This document shows positions 7,635-15,737 of a stretch of DNA of 64,000 nucleotides, one piece after another; the stretch's first letter is position 1, and each line of letters begins with the position of its first letter. A program made the translations under genes and the position numbers. The stretch covers positions 558,001 through 622,000 of the forward strand of contig NZ_JACGWZ010000001.1 in the NCBI RefSeq assembly GCF_014137975.1. Reading direction: 5' to 3'. Under the pieces are notes generated by a model, which was given only the letters and a program-made list of their open reading frames with translations, was not told where the DNA came from and did no database searches. Origin of the DNA: Halosaccharopolyspora lacisalsi. GTDB lineage: Bacteria > Actinomycetota > Actinomycetes > Mycobacteriales > Pseudonocardiaceae.

Positions 7635-9706
7635 CCGCGACCACGTCGCCCACCGCCGCGAGCAGCGATCCGGAACGGAAGGTGGTGCCGACCGGCGGAC
7701 GGTTCCGGTACCGGATCGCGCTGGTGGCCGTTTGCGTGCTCGCCGGTTCCCTCTACGCCTGGGGCATCGGCGACTCGTGGGGGAACTCCTACTACTCGGC
7801 CGCCGTCGAGTCGATGTCGCGGAGCTTCGAGAACTTCCTGCTCGGCTCCTTCGACCCGGCCGGTGTGATCACCGTCGACAAGCCGCCGATGGCGCTGTGG
7901 GCGCAGGTCGTCTCGGTGTGGATTCTCGGCTACTCGCCGGTCGCACTGCTGCTTCCTCAGGTGCTGGAAGGGGTGGCCGCCGTCTTCCTGCTGCACCGCA
8001 CGGTGCGGCTGTGGGCGGGGGAGCACGCCGCGTTGCTGGCGGCGCTGGTCATGGCGGTGACGCCGATCACGGTGGCGATCAATCGGGACAACAACCCGGA
8101 CACGCTGCTCGTCCTGCTGGTGATCGCCGCGGCCTACGCGCTCACGAGGTCGATCCGAACGTTCGTCAGGGGCCGGTCCACCTGGTGGCTGGTGCTGTCG
8201 GCCTTCCTGCTCGGCTGCGGGTTCCTGACGAAGATGCTGCAGGCGTGGATCGTCGTCCCGGTGTTCGTGCTGGCCTACCTCGTCGGCAGCAGGGACCCCT
8301 GGCCCCGGCGGCTGCTCGATCTCGGCGCGGCGGCGGTGACGCTGCTGGCCGGTTCGTTCTGGTGGGTGGCCGCCACCGCGCTGTGGCCGGAGCCGAAGCC
8401 CTACATCGGGGGCAGCGAGAACGGATCGGCCTGGAACCTGATCATCGGCTACAACGGCCTCGGCCGGATCTTCGGCCAGGGCGGCGGTGCTCCCGGTGGA
8501 TCGGGTGGTCCCGGTGGCGGTGGTCCCGGTGGCGGCCCCGGCGGGGGTGGTGGTTTCGGCGGGCAGGCCGGTCCGCTGCGCCTGTTCAACGAACAGCTCG
8601 CCGGTCAGATCAGCTGGTTGCTACCGCTTTGCCTGTTCGTACTGGTCACGATGCTCGTCGTCGCCCTGCGCCGGTGGCGCGGCGGGATGGCGGTGAACCG
8701 CGAGCGAGCCGCGGGCTGGGTGCTCTGGGGCGGCTGGCTGCTGCTGGTCGGTGCGGTGTTCAGCTTCGCCGAGGGAACCCTGCACCCGTACTACACGACG
8801 ATGCTCGCTCCCGCCGTGGGAGCCCTCGTCGGGGCCGGACTGGTCCGCTTCGGGGACCGGTATCGCCGGTCCCGCGGGCTCGCGGGGTGGCTGCTGCCCG
8901 CCGGTGTGGCCCTGACCGTGGTGTGGGCCGTCGTCCTCGTGCTGCGCACTCCGGACTGGAACGGCTGGGCGGCCCCGGTCGTGGGAGCGCTCGGAGGGGC
9001 GGCCGTGCTGGCGTTGGCCCTCGGACGGTGGAACCGCGCGGTGTTCGGAACGTCCCTGGTGCTGAGCCTGGTCGCCGTCCTGTTCGTACCGGTGACCTGG
9101 TCCACGGCGACCGCGCTCGGAGGGAGCGGCGGCATGGGGGGGACCAACCCGACCGCGGGGCCCTCCACCGGTGGTCCGATGGGTGGCCGGCGGCCGGGTG
9201 GCCCGGGAGACGCGGCTCCCGGAAGGGCCGGTCCGGCGCAGATGTCGGGGCGCCCCGGCCAGGGTGGTCCGATGGCCGGTGGCTCGTTGTCCGAGCGACA
9301 ACAGCGCATCGTGGACTACGTTTCCGCGCGGGCGGGCGACCGCGAGATTCCGCTCATGTCCACCAGCGGCGCTCACGGAGCCTCGTCCTACATCATCCAC
9401 ACGGACCTGACCGTGGTCGGGATGGGCGGTTTCACGGGTGGTGACGACGCACCGACCGTGGAGCAGTTGACGCGCTGGCAGCGTGCCGGTCGGCTCGGGT
9501 TCGTCCTGGTCGGTGGCGGCTTCGGCGGCCCCGGCGGTGGTGATGTGCCGGGGCGGGATCGCGCTTCCGGCGGCACGCAGTCCCCGGGAGGCGGATTCGG
9601 CCGGGACACCGGACGCACGCAGTGGGTCCGGCAGTCCTGCACGCCCGTGGATTCCGCCGCTGTCGGATCCGAGGACGGTTCCTCGCGGCTCTACGACTGT
9701 CGTTGA
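7631..9706 (+). CDS. GT39/ArnT-like membrane glycosyltransferase with Gly-rich loops
   Basis: 691 aa, about 12 predicted membrane helices. The first periplasmic loop has the family landmarks DSWGNSYYSAAVESM and VITVDKPPMALW, typical of PMT-like enzymes that take sugars from polyprenyl-phosphate donors. ATG 7631 overlaps the upstream stop; the reading frame is open further 5' but there it is only a shadow of the GT2 gene. Three Gly/Pro-rich inserts stand out: about residues 283-315, about 497-550, and one near the C-terminus (about 625-665). The C-terminal soluble domain ends VRQSCTPVDS...LYDCR, with a likely disulfide. Role inferred: glycosylation of a surface polymer or protein. Confidence 0.85.
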   Translation: MTATTSPTAASSDPERKVVPTGGRFRYRIALVAVCVLAGSLYAWGIGDSWGNSYYSAAVESMSRSFENFLLGSFDPAGVITVDKPPMALWAQVVSVWILGYSPVALLLPQVLEGVAAVFLLHRTVRLWAGEHAALLAALVMAVTPITVAINRDNNPDTLLVLLVIAAAYALTRSIRTFVRGRSTWWLVLSAFLLGCGFLTKMLQAWIVVPVFVLAYLVGSRDPWPRRLLDLGAAAVTLLAGSFWWVAATALWPEPKPYIGGSENGSAWNLIIGYNGLGRIFGQGGGAPGGSGGPGGGGPGGGPGGGGGFGGQAGPLRLFNEQLAGQISWLLPLCLFVLVTMLVVALRRWRGGMAVNRERAAGWVLWGGWLLLVGAVFSFAEGTLHPYYTTMLAPAVGALVGAGLVRFGDRYRRSRGLAGWLLPAGVALTVVWAVVLVLRTPDWNGWAAPVVGALGGAAVLALALGRWNRAVFGTSLVLSLVAVLFVPVTWSTATALGGSGGMGGTNPTAGPSTGGPMGGRRPGGPGDAAPGRAGPAQMSGRPGQGGPMAGGSLSERQQRIVDYVSARAGDREIPLMSTSGAHGASSYIIHTDLTVVGMGGFTGGDDAPTVEQLTRWQRAGRLGFVLVGGGFGGPGGGDVPGRDRASGGTQSPGGGFGRDTGRTQWVRQSCTPVDSAAVGSEDGSSRLYDCR

Positions 9707-9709
9707 CGG

Positions 9710-9744
9710 GGCGGGAGCCGCGCCCGACGGGCGCGGCTCCCGCC
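9710..9744 (+). terminator. Strong U-less hairpin after the glycosyltransferase operon
   Basis: A perfect 16-bp GC-rich stem (9710-9725 with 9729-9744) closes a 3-nt loop, starting 4 nt after the stop codon. It separates the glycosyltransferase pair from the two-component genes. Confidence 0.6.
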
Positions 9745-9784
9745 ACCCGCGACGGACGTCACAGCGTTGGGAGAGCATGGACCA

Positions 9785-10516
9785 GTGGCCGGTAATACCG
9801 AACAGGAATCCGCCCGGGTGTTGGTCGTCGACGACGAGCCGAACATCCTCGAACTGCTGTCGGCCTCGCTGCGGCTGAGCGGCTTCGAGGTGCGCGCGGT
9901 GGCCGACGGTGCCGAGGCGTTGCGTGCGGCGCAGGAGTTCCGTCCGGACATCGTGGTGCTGGACGTGATGTTGCCCGACGAGGACGGGTTCACCGTCGCT
10001 CGTCGGCTCCGCGCGGAGGGCGACCGGGTCCCGGTGCTGTTCCTGACCGCGCGGGACACCGTCGAGGACCGCATCGAGGGACTCACGGCCGGAGGGGACG
10101 ACTACGTCAGCAAGCCGTTCAGCCTCGACGAGGTCGTGCTGCGGCTGCACGCCATCCTGCGACGGGTGCGGCCCGCGGAGGCGGGACCGAGCTCCGGGTT
10201 GCGCTACCACGACCTGGAGCTCGACGAGGACACCTACGAGGTGCGCCGGGGTGGCAGGCTGGTGAGCCTGTCGCCCACCGAGTTCAAGCTGCTGCGCTAC
10301 CTGCTGGTCAACGCCGAGAAGGTGGTCAGCAAGGTGCAGATTCTGGACCGGGTGTGGAACTACGACTTCGGCGGGGACAGCCGGGTCGTGGAGTCCTACA
10401 TCAGTTACCTGCGGCGCAAGGTCGACGTCGACGGGCCACCGCTGATTCACACCGTTCGCGGTGTCGGTTACATGCTGCGCCTGCGTCCGGAGGACGGGCG
10501 GGGTGATGCCTCGTGA
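9785..10516 (+). CDS. OmpR/PhoB-family response regulator
   Basis: 243 aa from GTG 9785. The receiver domain (about 10-125) has the acidic pair in VLVVDDEPN, the phospho-acceptor Asp in IVVLDVMLPDEDG, the Thr in LFLTARD and the Lys in SKPFSLDE. The C-terminal winged helix (about 145-240) ends in the usual RRKVD...LIHTVRGVGYMLR. A TTG at 9767 would add six residues; GTG 9785 is better placed after GGGAGAG. The stop overlaps the kinase start (GTGA), so both partners are made together. Targets are unknown; the flanking glycosylation genes suggest an envelope role. Confidence 0.92.
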   Translation: MAGNTEQESARVLVVDDEPNILELLSASLRLSGFEVRAVADGAEALRAAQEFRPDIVVLDVMLPDEDGFTVARRLRAEGDRVPVLFLTARDTVEDRIEGLTAGGDDYVSKPFSLDEVVLRLHAILRRVRPAEAGPSSGLRYHDLELDEDTYEVRRGGRLVSLSPTEFKLLRYLLVNAEKVVSKVQILDRVWNYDFGGDSRVVESYISYLRRKVDVDGPPLIHTVRGVGYMLRLRPEDGRGDAS

Positions 10517-11976
10517 GGCGCCTGCTGCACCCGGGTACGTGGTCGCTGCGCGCGCGGCTGGTGTTCGCGCTGGTGGTGCTGACCACCCTCGGCCTGGCCA
10601 CGGTCGGTGTCACCAGCATCCTGCTGCTGCAGCGGTCCCTCGTGGCCAAAGTGGACGAACGGCTCACCGCGATGTCTCGCCCGTGGGACGAGGGAGGTCC
10701 CCCGCGTCCGCCTCCCGACGGAGCGGATTCCGGGCGCGAGTTGCCGACCGACTTCCGACTGCTGTTCTTCGACTCCCGGTACAGGTTGGAGGGGGTGGCC
10801 GGGCAGGTGCCCGGGGATTCCTCCGCGCCTGCGGTGCGCCCGGCGGGCATGCGGATACTGTGCGCGCGGGACGGTCCGGCGACCGTGCCGGACGCGACCG
10901 GTGGCGCGCCCTGGCGGCTGCGGTGCGAGGTGCTGCCGAGCGGTGACGTGATCGGTGTGGCCCTGTCCCTGGGCAACACCTACGCCACCGTCAACCGGTT
11001 GCTGATGATCGAGCTGATCGTGGGCACCGGCGTCGTGCTGGTGCTGGCCGTCGTCGCCACGCTCGTCGTTCGGATCGGATTGCGACCGCTGTCCCGCATC
11101 GAGGCCACGGCCGAGGCGATCGCCGACGGTGACCTCGAGCGCCGGGTTCCCGAGTACGAGTCCCGCACCGAGACGGGGCGGTTGGCGGCGGCGCTGAACA
11201 CGATGCTGGCCCGGTTGTCCGAGGCGCGTCGTGAACGCGAGCTCTCCGAGCAGCGGCTGCGGCACTTCGTGGCCGATGCCTCGCACGAGCTGCGCACGCC
11301 GTTGACCTCGATCCGCGGGTTCGCCGAGCTCTACCGCCAGGGCGGGGCGCCCGAGACCGACGACGTGGCCCGGCTGATGTCGCGGATCGAGCAGGAGGCC
11401 CAGCGCATGGGGGCGCTGGTCGAGGACCTGTTGCTGCTGGCGCGGCTGGACCGGCAACGTTCGCTGGACCTCGGTGATCTCGACGTGATCGCGCTGCTCG
11501 GCGAGGTGGTTCACGACGCCCGCGTCCGCGCGCCCGAGCGCGAGATCACGGCGTCGCTGCCGGAACGGCCCGTGCGCGTTCCGGCCGACCGCAACCGGTT
11601 GTGGCAGGTGTTGAACAACCTGGTTACCAACGCTCTGGTGCACACGTCGCCGGAGACGACCGTTCACGTGCGGGCGAGCTACGAGACGCTCGGGAGCGGC
11701 GAACCGGTGGCTTCGGCCGGGGTGGACCTCCCGGTCGGTACGCGCCTGGCCCTGGTGGAGGTCGCCGACGACGGAGCCGGTATCGAGCCCGAGCACGCCG
11801 CCAGGGTGTTCGACCGCTTCTACCGGGTGGCCGACGGGCGCGGTCGGGCGACCGGGGGCACGGGGTTGGGGCTGGCGATCGCCTCGGCCGTCGTCGAGGC
11901 GCACGGTGGCCGGATCGAGCTGTTCAGCACTCCGGGCGAGGGGACGACCTTTCGGGTGCTGCTGCCCCTGACCTGA
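10513..11976 (+). CDS. Sensor histidine kinase, partner of the upstream regulator
   Basis: 487 aa. Membrane helices at about 15-39 and 163-187 enclose a 120-residue extracellular sensor with two Cys (CARD, RCEV). A HAMP domain follows, then the H box FVADASHELRTPLTSIRGF with phospho-accepting His258. The HATPase domain has the N box (NRLWQVLNNLVTNALVH), DDGAGIEPEHAARVFDRFYR and GGTGLGLAI. It resembles the TrcS/TcrY type of actinobacterial kinases. All catalytic motifs are intact. A pair of palindromes lies between its end and asnB. Confidence 0.93.
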   Translation: MRRLLHPGTWSLRARLVFALVVLTTLGLATVGVTSILLLQRSLVAKVDERLTAMSRPWDEGGPPRPPPDGADSGRELPTDFRLLFFDSRYRLEGVAGQVPGDSSAPAVRPAGMRILCARDGPATVPDATGGAPWRLRCEVLPSGDVIGVALSLGNTYATVNRLLMIELIVGTGVVLVLAVVATLVVRIGLRPLSRIEATAEAIADGDLERRVPEYESRTETGRLAAALNTMLARLSEARRERELSEQRLRHFVADASHELRTPLTSIRGFAELYRQGGAPETDDVARLMSRIEQEAQRMGALVEDLLLLARLDRQRSLDLGDLDVIALLGEVVHDARVRAPEREITASLPERPVRVPADRNRLWQVLNNLVTNALVHTSPETTVHVRASYETLGSGEPVASAGVDLPVGTRLALVEVADDGAGIEPEHAARVFDRFYRVADGRGRATGGTGLGLAIASAVVEAHGGRIELFSTPGEGTTFRVLLPLT

Positions 11977-12059
11977 CCGTGCGACCCGGCCCGTGATGCC
12001 CGGTCCGTACCGAAGCCGCGGAACCAGGAGGTGCACCGCACCGCAGCGAGGTATGTGCG

Positions 12060-12103
12060 GGTTTCGCGCGAAACCGCCGAAATGCGGTTTCGCGCGAAAC
12101 CGC
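12060..12103. repeat. Two tandem copies of the GGTTTCGCGCGAAACC palindrome
   Basis: Copy 1 is the 16-bp palindrome at 12060-12075. Copy 2 is extended to 20 bp, GCGGTTTCGCGCGAAACCGC, at 12084-12103. Each sits in a 21-nt direct repeat (12061-12081 and 12087-12107), offset by 26 bp. The pair lies between two convergent genes (kinase and asnB). Probably a bidirectional terminator; a protein-binding role is possible. Confidence 0.65.
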
Positions 12104-12124
12104 CGAACAGCACGGCCGTCGGGG

Positions 12125-13960
12125 TCAGACCTTGATGGTCGGGTTGTACAGGTCGAACCAGACGGACATGTCCAGGGCGCGCTCGAAGACGTTGCGCGTG
12201 GAGGTGTCCACCCGTTCGGCGGGAGTGTCCACGGAGTCGCGGATCCACTGCCGGTCGAGCAGCGACAGCGCCGGGTCGTCGTCGGAGATCAGCTGCTTGA
12301 CCTGCTTCTGCAGCTCGGCCGCGTAACCGGGGTCCTGAGTGGACGGGTACGGGCTCTTGACCCGGTCGGTCACGGACTTCGGCAGCGTGTCGGCCGTGGC
12401 CTTGCGCAGCAGGCTCTTCTCCCTGCCGTCGAAGGTCTTCAGCGACCAGGGCGCGTTGAACACGTACTCGACCAGCCGGTGGTCGCAGAACGGCACGCGC
12501 ACCTCGAGCCCGACCGCCATGCTCATCCGGTCCTTGCGGTCCAGCAGCATCCGCACGAAGCGGGTCAGGTGCAGGTAGCAGATCTCGCGCATCTTGCGCT
12601 CGAAGGCGCTCTCACCGTCGAGCACCGGCATCTGCCCGACGGCCTTGTCGTACTCGGCCGCGACGTAGCCCGGCAGGTCCAGCGTGGAGGCCAGCGAGGG
12701 GTCCAGGACGCCGCTGCCGGACATGTGCTGCTGCTGGGCGATGGCCAGCCACGGGAACGTGTTGGACTCGCGGACCTGCTGGTCGAAGAACCACTTGTAA
12801 CCGCCGAAGACCTCGTCGGCGGACTCGCCGGACAGCGCGACCGTGGAGTGCTCGCGGATCGCCTTGAACAGCAGGTACAGCGAGTTGTCCATGTCGCCCA
12901 TCCCCAGCGGGATGTCCCGCGACCGCACGGCGGCCCGGCGCACCGACGGGTCGGCCAGCGTCTTCGGGTCCAGCACGATGTCCTGGTGCCGGGTGTCGAC
13001 GTGCTTGGCGACGTCCTGCACGTACGGTCCGTCCGGGGTCTCGCGCATGGGGTCGGGCACGAAGTTCTCGGACTGGCCGAGGAAGTCGACCGCGAAGCTG
13101 CGCACCTGTTCGTTCTGCTCGGCCAGCTGCCGGGCGGACAGAGCGGTGATGGCGCTGGAGTCCAGCCCGCCGGACAGCAGCAGGCAGCGCGGCACGTCCG
13201 AGATGAGCTGGCGGGACACGATGTCGTCCAGCAGCTCGCGCACGTGGGAGACCGAGGTCTCCTGGTCGTCGGTGTGCTCGACGGCCTCCAGCTTCCAGTA
13301 GGTGTGCTCGCGCAGACCGTTGCGGTCGAGGGTGACCACCGTGCCGGGCTCGACCTCGCGCATCCCGGACCACACGGCGTGACCGGGGCTCTTGGTCATG
13401 GCGAACATCTCGCGCAGTCCGTCGGCGTCGACGACCTTCTCGGCCAGCGGGTTGGCCAGGATCGCCTTGGGCTCGGAACCGAACAGCACGCCGTTGTCGG
13501 TGGGGTAGTAGTACAGCGGCTTGATGCCCATGCGGTCGCGAACGAGCAGCAGCTGCTCGACGCGGGAGTCCCAGACCGCGAAGGCGTACATGCCGTTGAG
13601 CTTCTCGGCGACCGAGGCGCCCCACTCCAGGTAACCGTGCAGCACGACCTCGGTGTCGCTGTCGGTGTCGAAGCGGTGGCCGCGTCGGCGCAGCTCGTCG
13701 CGCAGCTCGGTGAAGTTGTAGGCCTCACCGGAGTAGACCAGTGCCACCGGCCCGTCGGGCGTGTCGAGCTCCATCGGCTGGGTGCCGCCGGGCAGGTCGA
13801 TGATGGCGAGCCTGCGGTGCCCCAGCCCCGCGTGCGGGCGAACCCAGGTTCCTCCGTCGTCCGGTCCGCGGCACGCCATCGTCTCGCACATCGCGTCGAT
13901 CACGGATTGTTCGCGAGTCAGGTCGCGCTGAAAGTCGACCCAACCACAGATGCCGCACAT
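12125..13960 (-). CDS. asnB: Asparagine synthase (glutamine-hydrolysing)
   Basis: 611 aa. It makes asparagine from aspartate, ATP and glutamine. The start MCGICGWVDF exposes Cys2, the glutaminase nucleophile. The N-terminal amidotransferase domain covers about 1-210, and the ATP pyrophosphatase motif LLLSGGLDSSAITAL opens the synthetase domain near residue 255. Length and motifs are those of a full-length enzyme. It stands alone, with an AT-rich upstream stretch (13970-14035) that should hold its promoter. Some relatives act in cell-wall amidation or natural-product pathways, but no such genes are adjacent. Confidence 0.93.
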   Translation of the reverse strand: MCGICGWVDFQRDLTREQSVIDAMCETMACRGPDDGGTWVRPHAGLGHRRLAIIDLPGGTQPMELDTPDGPVALVYSGEAYNFTELRDELRRRGHRFDTDSDTEVVLHGYLEWGASVAEKLNGMYAFAVWDSRVEQLLLVRDRMGIKPLYYYPTDNGVLFGSEPKAILANPLAEKVVDADGLREMFAMTKSPGHAVWSGMREVEPGTVVTLDRNGLREHTYWKLEAVEHTDDQETSVSHVRELLDDIVSRQLISDVPRCLLLSGGLDSSAITALSARQLAEQNEQVRSFAVDFLGQSENFVPDPMRETPDGPYVQDVAKHVDTRHQDIVLDPKTLADPSVRRAAVRSRDIPLGMGDMDNSLYLLFKAIREHSTVALSGESADEVFGGYKWFFDQQVRESNTFPWLAIAQQQHMSGSGVLDPSLASTLDLPGYVAAEYDKAVGQMPVLDGESAFERKMREICYLHLTRFVRMLLDRKDRMSMAVGLEVRVPFCDHRLVEYVFNAPWSLKTFDGREKSLLRKATADTLPKSVTDRVKSPYPSTQDPGYAAELQKQVKQLISDDDPALSLLDRQWIRDSVDTPAERVDTSTRNVFERALDMSVWFDLYNPTIKV

Positions 13961-14033
13961 GGCTTGCTCCCATCCGAGCGAAATATTTCATTAGCCACGT
14001 TAACGAGATTGTTGCACCGATGAAACAAAAAAC

Positions 14034-14476
14034 TTGGTGAGATGGGACACTCGTGAAAGCCGCATAACCGCGAAACTTCCCGAGAACGGCTCGTGGATGT
14101 ATTCGGTCGGCGGACACTCGTTGGCCAAGGCCGCCGGTGGTGACGTGCCTCCGGAGGTCCTGGCCGCGGACGCGGCGGGAGTGGTCACCGGAACCATCGG
14201 CGTCGTCCCCGTCGTCGGCTCGGAGATCAGCCTCGCGAGGGACGTGGGCGCGCTGGGCGTCTACGGCGGTATGGAAGCCGCCACGGGCGGGGAGCTACCA
14301 CTTTCTTCGACGACCTCGCCGACTACTGGGTGCCCCAGAACCCGGCGCAGGCGGGGATGCACGGCGCGGGCGTCGTCGTTCCCGGTCTCGCGCTGGGCGT
14401 TCCACTGTGGAACGCCGTCGAGTCCGGCATCGAAGAGGACCAGGCGGCTCAGGCCGAGCAGGGGAAGAGCGCATGA
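14034..14476 (+). pseudogene. Unknown gene A of the 14-15.4 kb locus, frameshifted
   Basis: Not a recognised family. The first frame runs from about GTG 14034 or ATG 14097 through an Ala/Gly/Val-rich hydrophobic stretch (VVTGTIGVVPVVGSEISLARDVGALGVYGGMEAATGG, 37 residues in all) up to about 14290. The protein-like sequence then continues in another frame as TTFFDDLADYWVPQNP and ends at TGA 14474-14476. A lost G in the GGGG run at 14289-14292 would explain the shift. The restored product is about 126-147 aa with one or two membrane-like segments. The next gene starts at ATG 14473 inside the stop (ATGA), so the restored frame fits the operon. It may be a real broken gene or a sequencing error in a homopolymer. 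Confidence 0.5.
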
Positions 14477-15118
14477 GCGCGGACACCGACCAGCGGATCG
14501 AGACCGAACGCCCTCCTGGGTTCGCGGGCCTTGCCATCGGTCGGTCGGCCGACGAGCTGCGCGCCCGAGCACGCGCACTGGCCACCGAACTGGCCCAGCA
14601 CGGCGCGGGTGACGTGGAGCAACTGGCCGAACACCTCGCTCTGGTCGGCGCACGCTTCAGTCGCTTCGACGTGCGCGTGTTCGGCCAGTTCCCCGTGGGA
14701 GATACCGACCCCGCGTTGGCGACTATGACCCTGGCGGCTTCGGAACTGAACACTGATGACCGGGAAGAGGTCCGTCGGAATCGGTACGCGACCGCCTCGG
14801 CGATGCTTCGGCAATACCAGCAGCGGCATCCCGACGCGGACGCACGGATCGTGCAGGTGCCCTCCGGACCGGCGGTGGCCGCTGTCGTCGCGGGCGAGTT
14901 TCGCCTGCCCGCCGAGCAGTTCGGCGAGGTGACGCGGACGGGAGGAGGTCGTGCGACCGCTGCGGCGGGCGGAGTTCCAGCTCGTGACTCCGGCCGGTGC
15001 GAGCGTGATCGTTCTCGACGTCAGTACGGGCAGCGAGTCGGGCTGGCCCGAAGTGGCCGAGCAGGCGGTCAGGACGGCCCGGAGTATTCGATTGGTCGTG
15101 GAGGAGGCACAGGAGTGA
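14473..15118 (+). pseudogene. Unknown gene B of the 14-15.4 kb locus, frameshifted
   Basis: Not a recognised family. From ATG 14473 (MSADTDQRIETERPPGFAGL) the frame reads as a soluble, Ala/Glu/Arg-rich protein to about 14940 (EFRLPAEQFGEVTRT). It then becomes Gly/Arg/Ser-rich nonsense, while a frame one base on reads EEVVRPLRRAEFQLVTPAG and ends at TGA 15116. A single extra G near 14943-14945 would explain this. The restored protein is about 214 aa with no signal peptide or membrane segment. Gene C starts at GTG 15115 overlapping this stop, again supporting the restored frame. Confidence 0.5.
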
Positions 15119-15447
15119 CTCTCTCCGCGATGCAGCCGGCTCGCTCCTCGTCAGCCGTGCAGGATCATGCCACTGCGGCAGGACCAGTTTTCATCCTCGT
15201 TGGGTGCTTCATTGTCGGCGGCGGGATTGTCGCTTTCTTGGCATTCATGCCGCGGCACAGGTTCAAGTCGCCGGAGCGGCAGGCCGAGCTGTTGGTGCGG
15301 AAGTTCGACGGTCGACCGGAGGTGTACGTGGGCAAGTCGCACTGGTCGTTGGACTACGGCAGTGTTCGCGATGTTGCCCGGCGGTGCGGTTGTGTCGAAG
15401 GTGGGACGCCGGGATACAGGTTCCACGCCTTCCGGCGTCAGTGGTGA
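15115..15447 (+). CDS. Small single-pass membrane protein C of the same locus
   Basis: 110 aa, family not recognised. A membrane helix (about residues 25-45, PVFILVGCFIVGGGIVAFLAF) is followed by a basic cytoplasmic-type tail with a Trp-containing segment (KSHWSLDYGSVRDVARRCGCVEGG). The frame is open without interruption, unlike its two upstream neighbours. Its GTG overlaps the restored stop of gene B (GTGA), so it is the third gene of an operon. The palindrome at 15503 follows. Function unknown. Confidence 0.55.
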   Translation: MTLSAMQPARSSSAVQDHATAAGPVFILVGCFIVGGGIVAFLAFMPRHRFKSPERQAELLVRKFDGRPEVYVGKSHWSLDYGSVRDVARRCGCVEGGTPGYRFHAFRRQW

Positions 15448-15502
15448 GCCCGGAGCCTCAGCGATGCCTCGGCCAGGTGAGGTGACGAGGGCGCAGGAGT
15501 TT

Positions 15503-15522
15503 CCGGTTTCGCGCGAAACCGG
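15503..15522. repeat. GGTTTCGCGCGAAACC palindrome, 20-bp copy
   Basis: CCGGTTTCGCGCGAAACCGG is a perfect 20-bp palindrome between the convergent gene C and the pectate lyase gene. Same core as at 12060, 12084, 24971 and 59825. Probably a bidirectional terminator. Confidence 0.65.
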
Positions 15523-15557
15523 GTCACCCACGCAACCAAGCATCCCAGATGACTCGG

Positions 15558-15566
15558 TTGTCCACA
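15558..15566 (+). promoter_or_regulatory. DnaA-box-like 9-mer TTGTCCACA
   Basis: A perfect match to the actinobacterial DnaA-box consensus TTGTCCACA, alone in the convergent gap before the pectate lyase gene. A single copy may be chance. Confidence 0.25.
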
Positions 15567-15737
15567 GGGAGTAAGCCGCTCCGGCCAGGCAAGTCCGAGA
15601 AGTCACACGTCGGGCGCGAGAGTTCGTGTGGTGATACCGGCCGTACAGGCCGAGCCGGTGATCCTCATCCCCGCACGCCCGCGAGCGGGGGCGTCGGCGG
15701 GCTCGGGACGCGCCGTGCGCCCCCGAGCCCGGCCGGA

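Noticed and set aside
12060-12103. ParB parS sites
   Set aside because: The core has CGCGCG where parS has CACGTG. The similarity is noted but the sites cannot be called parS, and their gene-end positions favour a terminator role.
14034-15118. Programmed ribosomal frameshifting in genes A and B
   Set aside because: The G runs are not preceded by typical slippery heptamers or followed by obvious pseudoknots, and the shifts needed are in opposite directions; indels are simpler.
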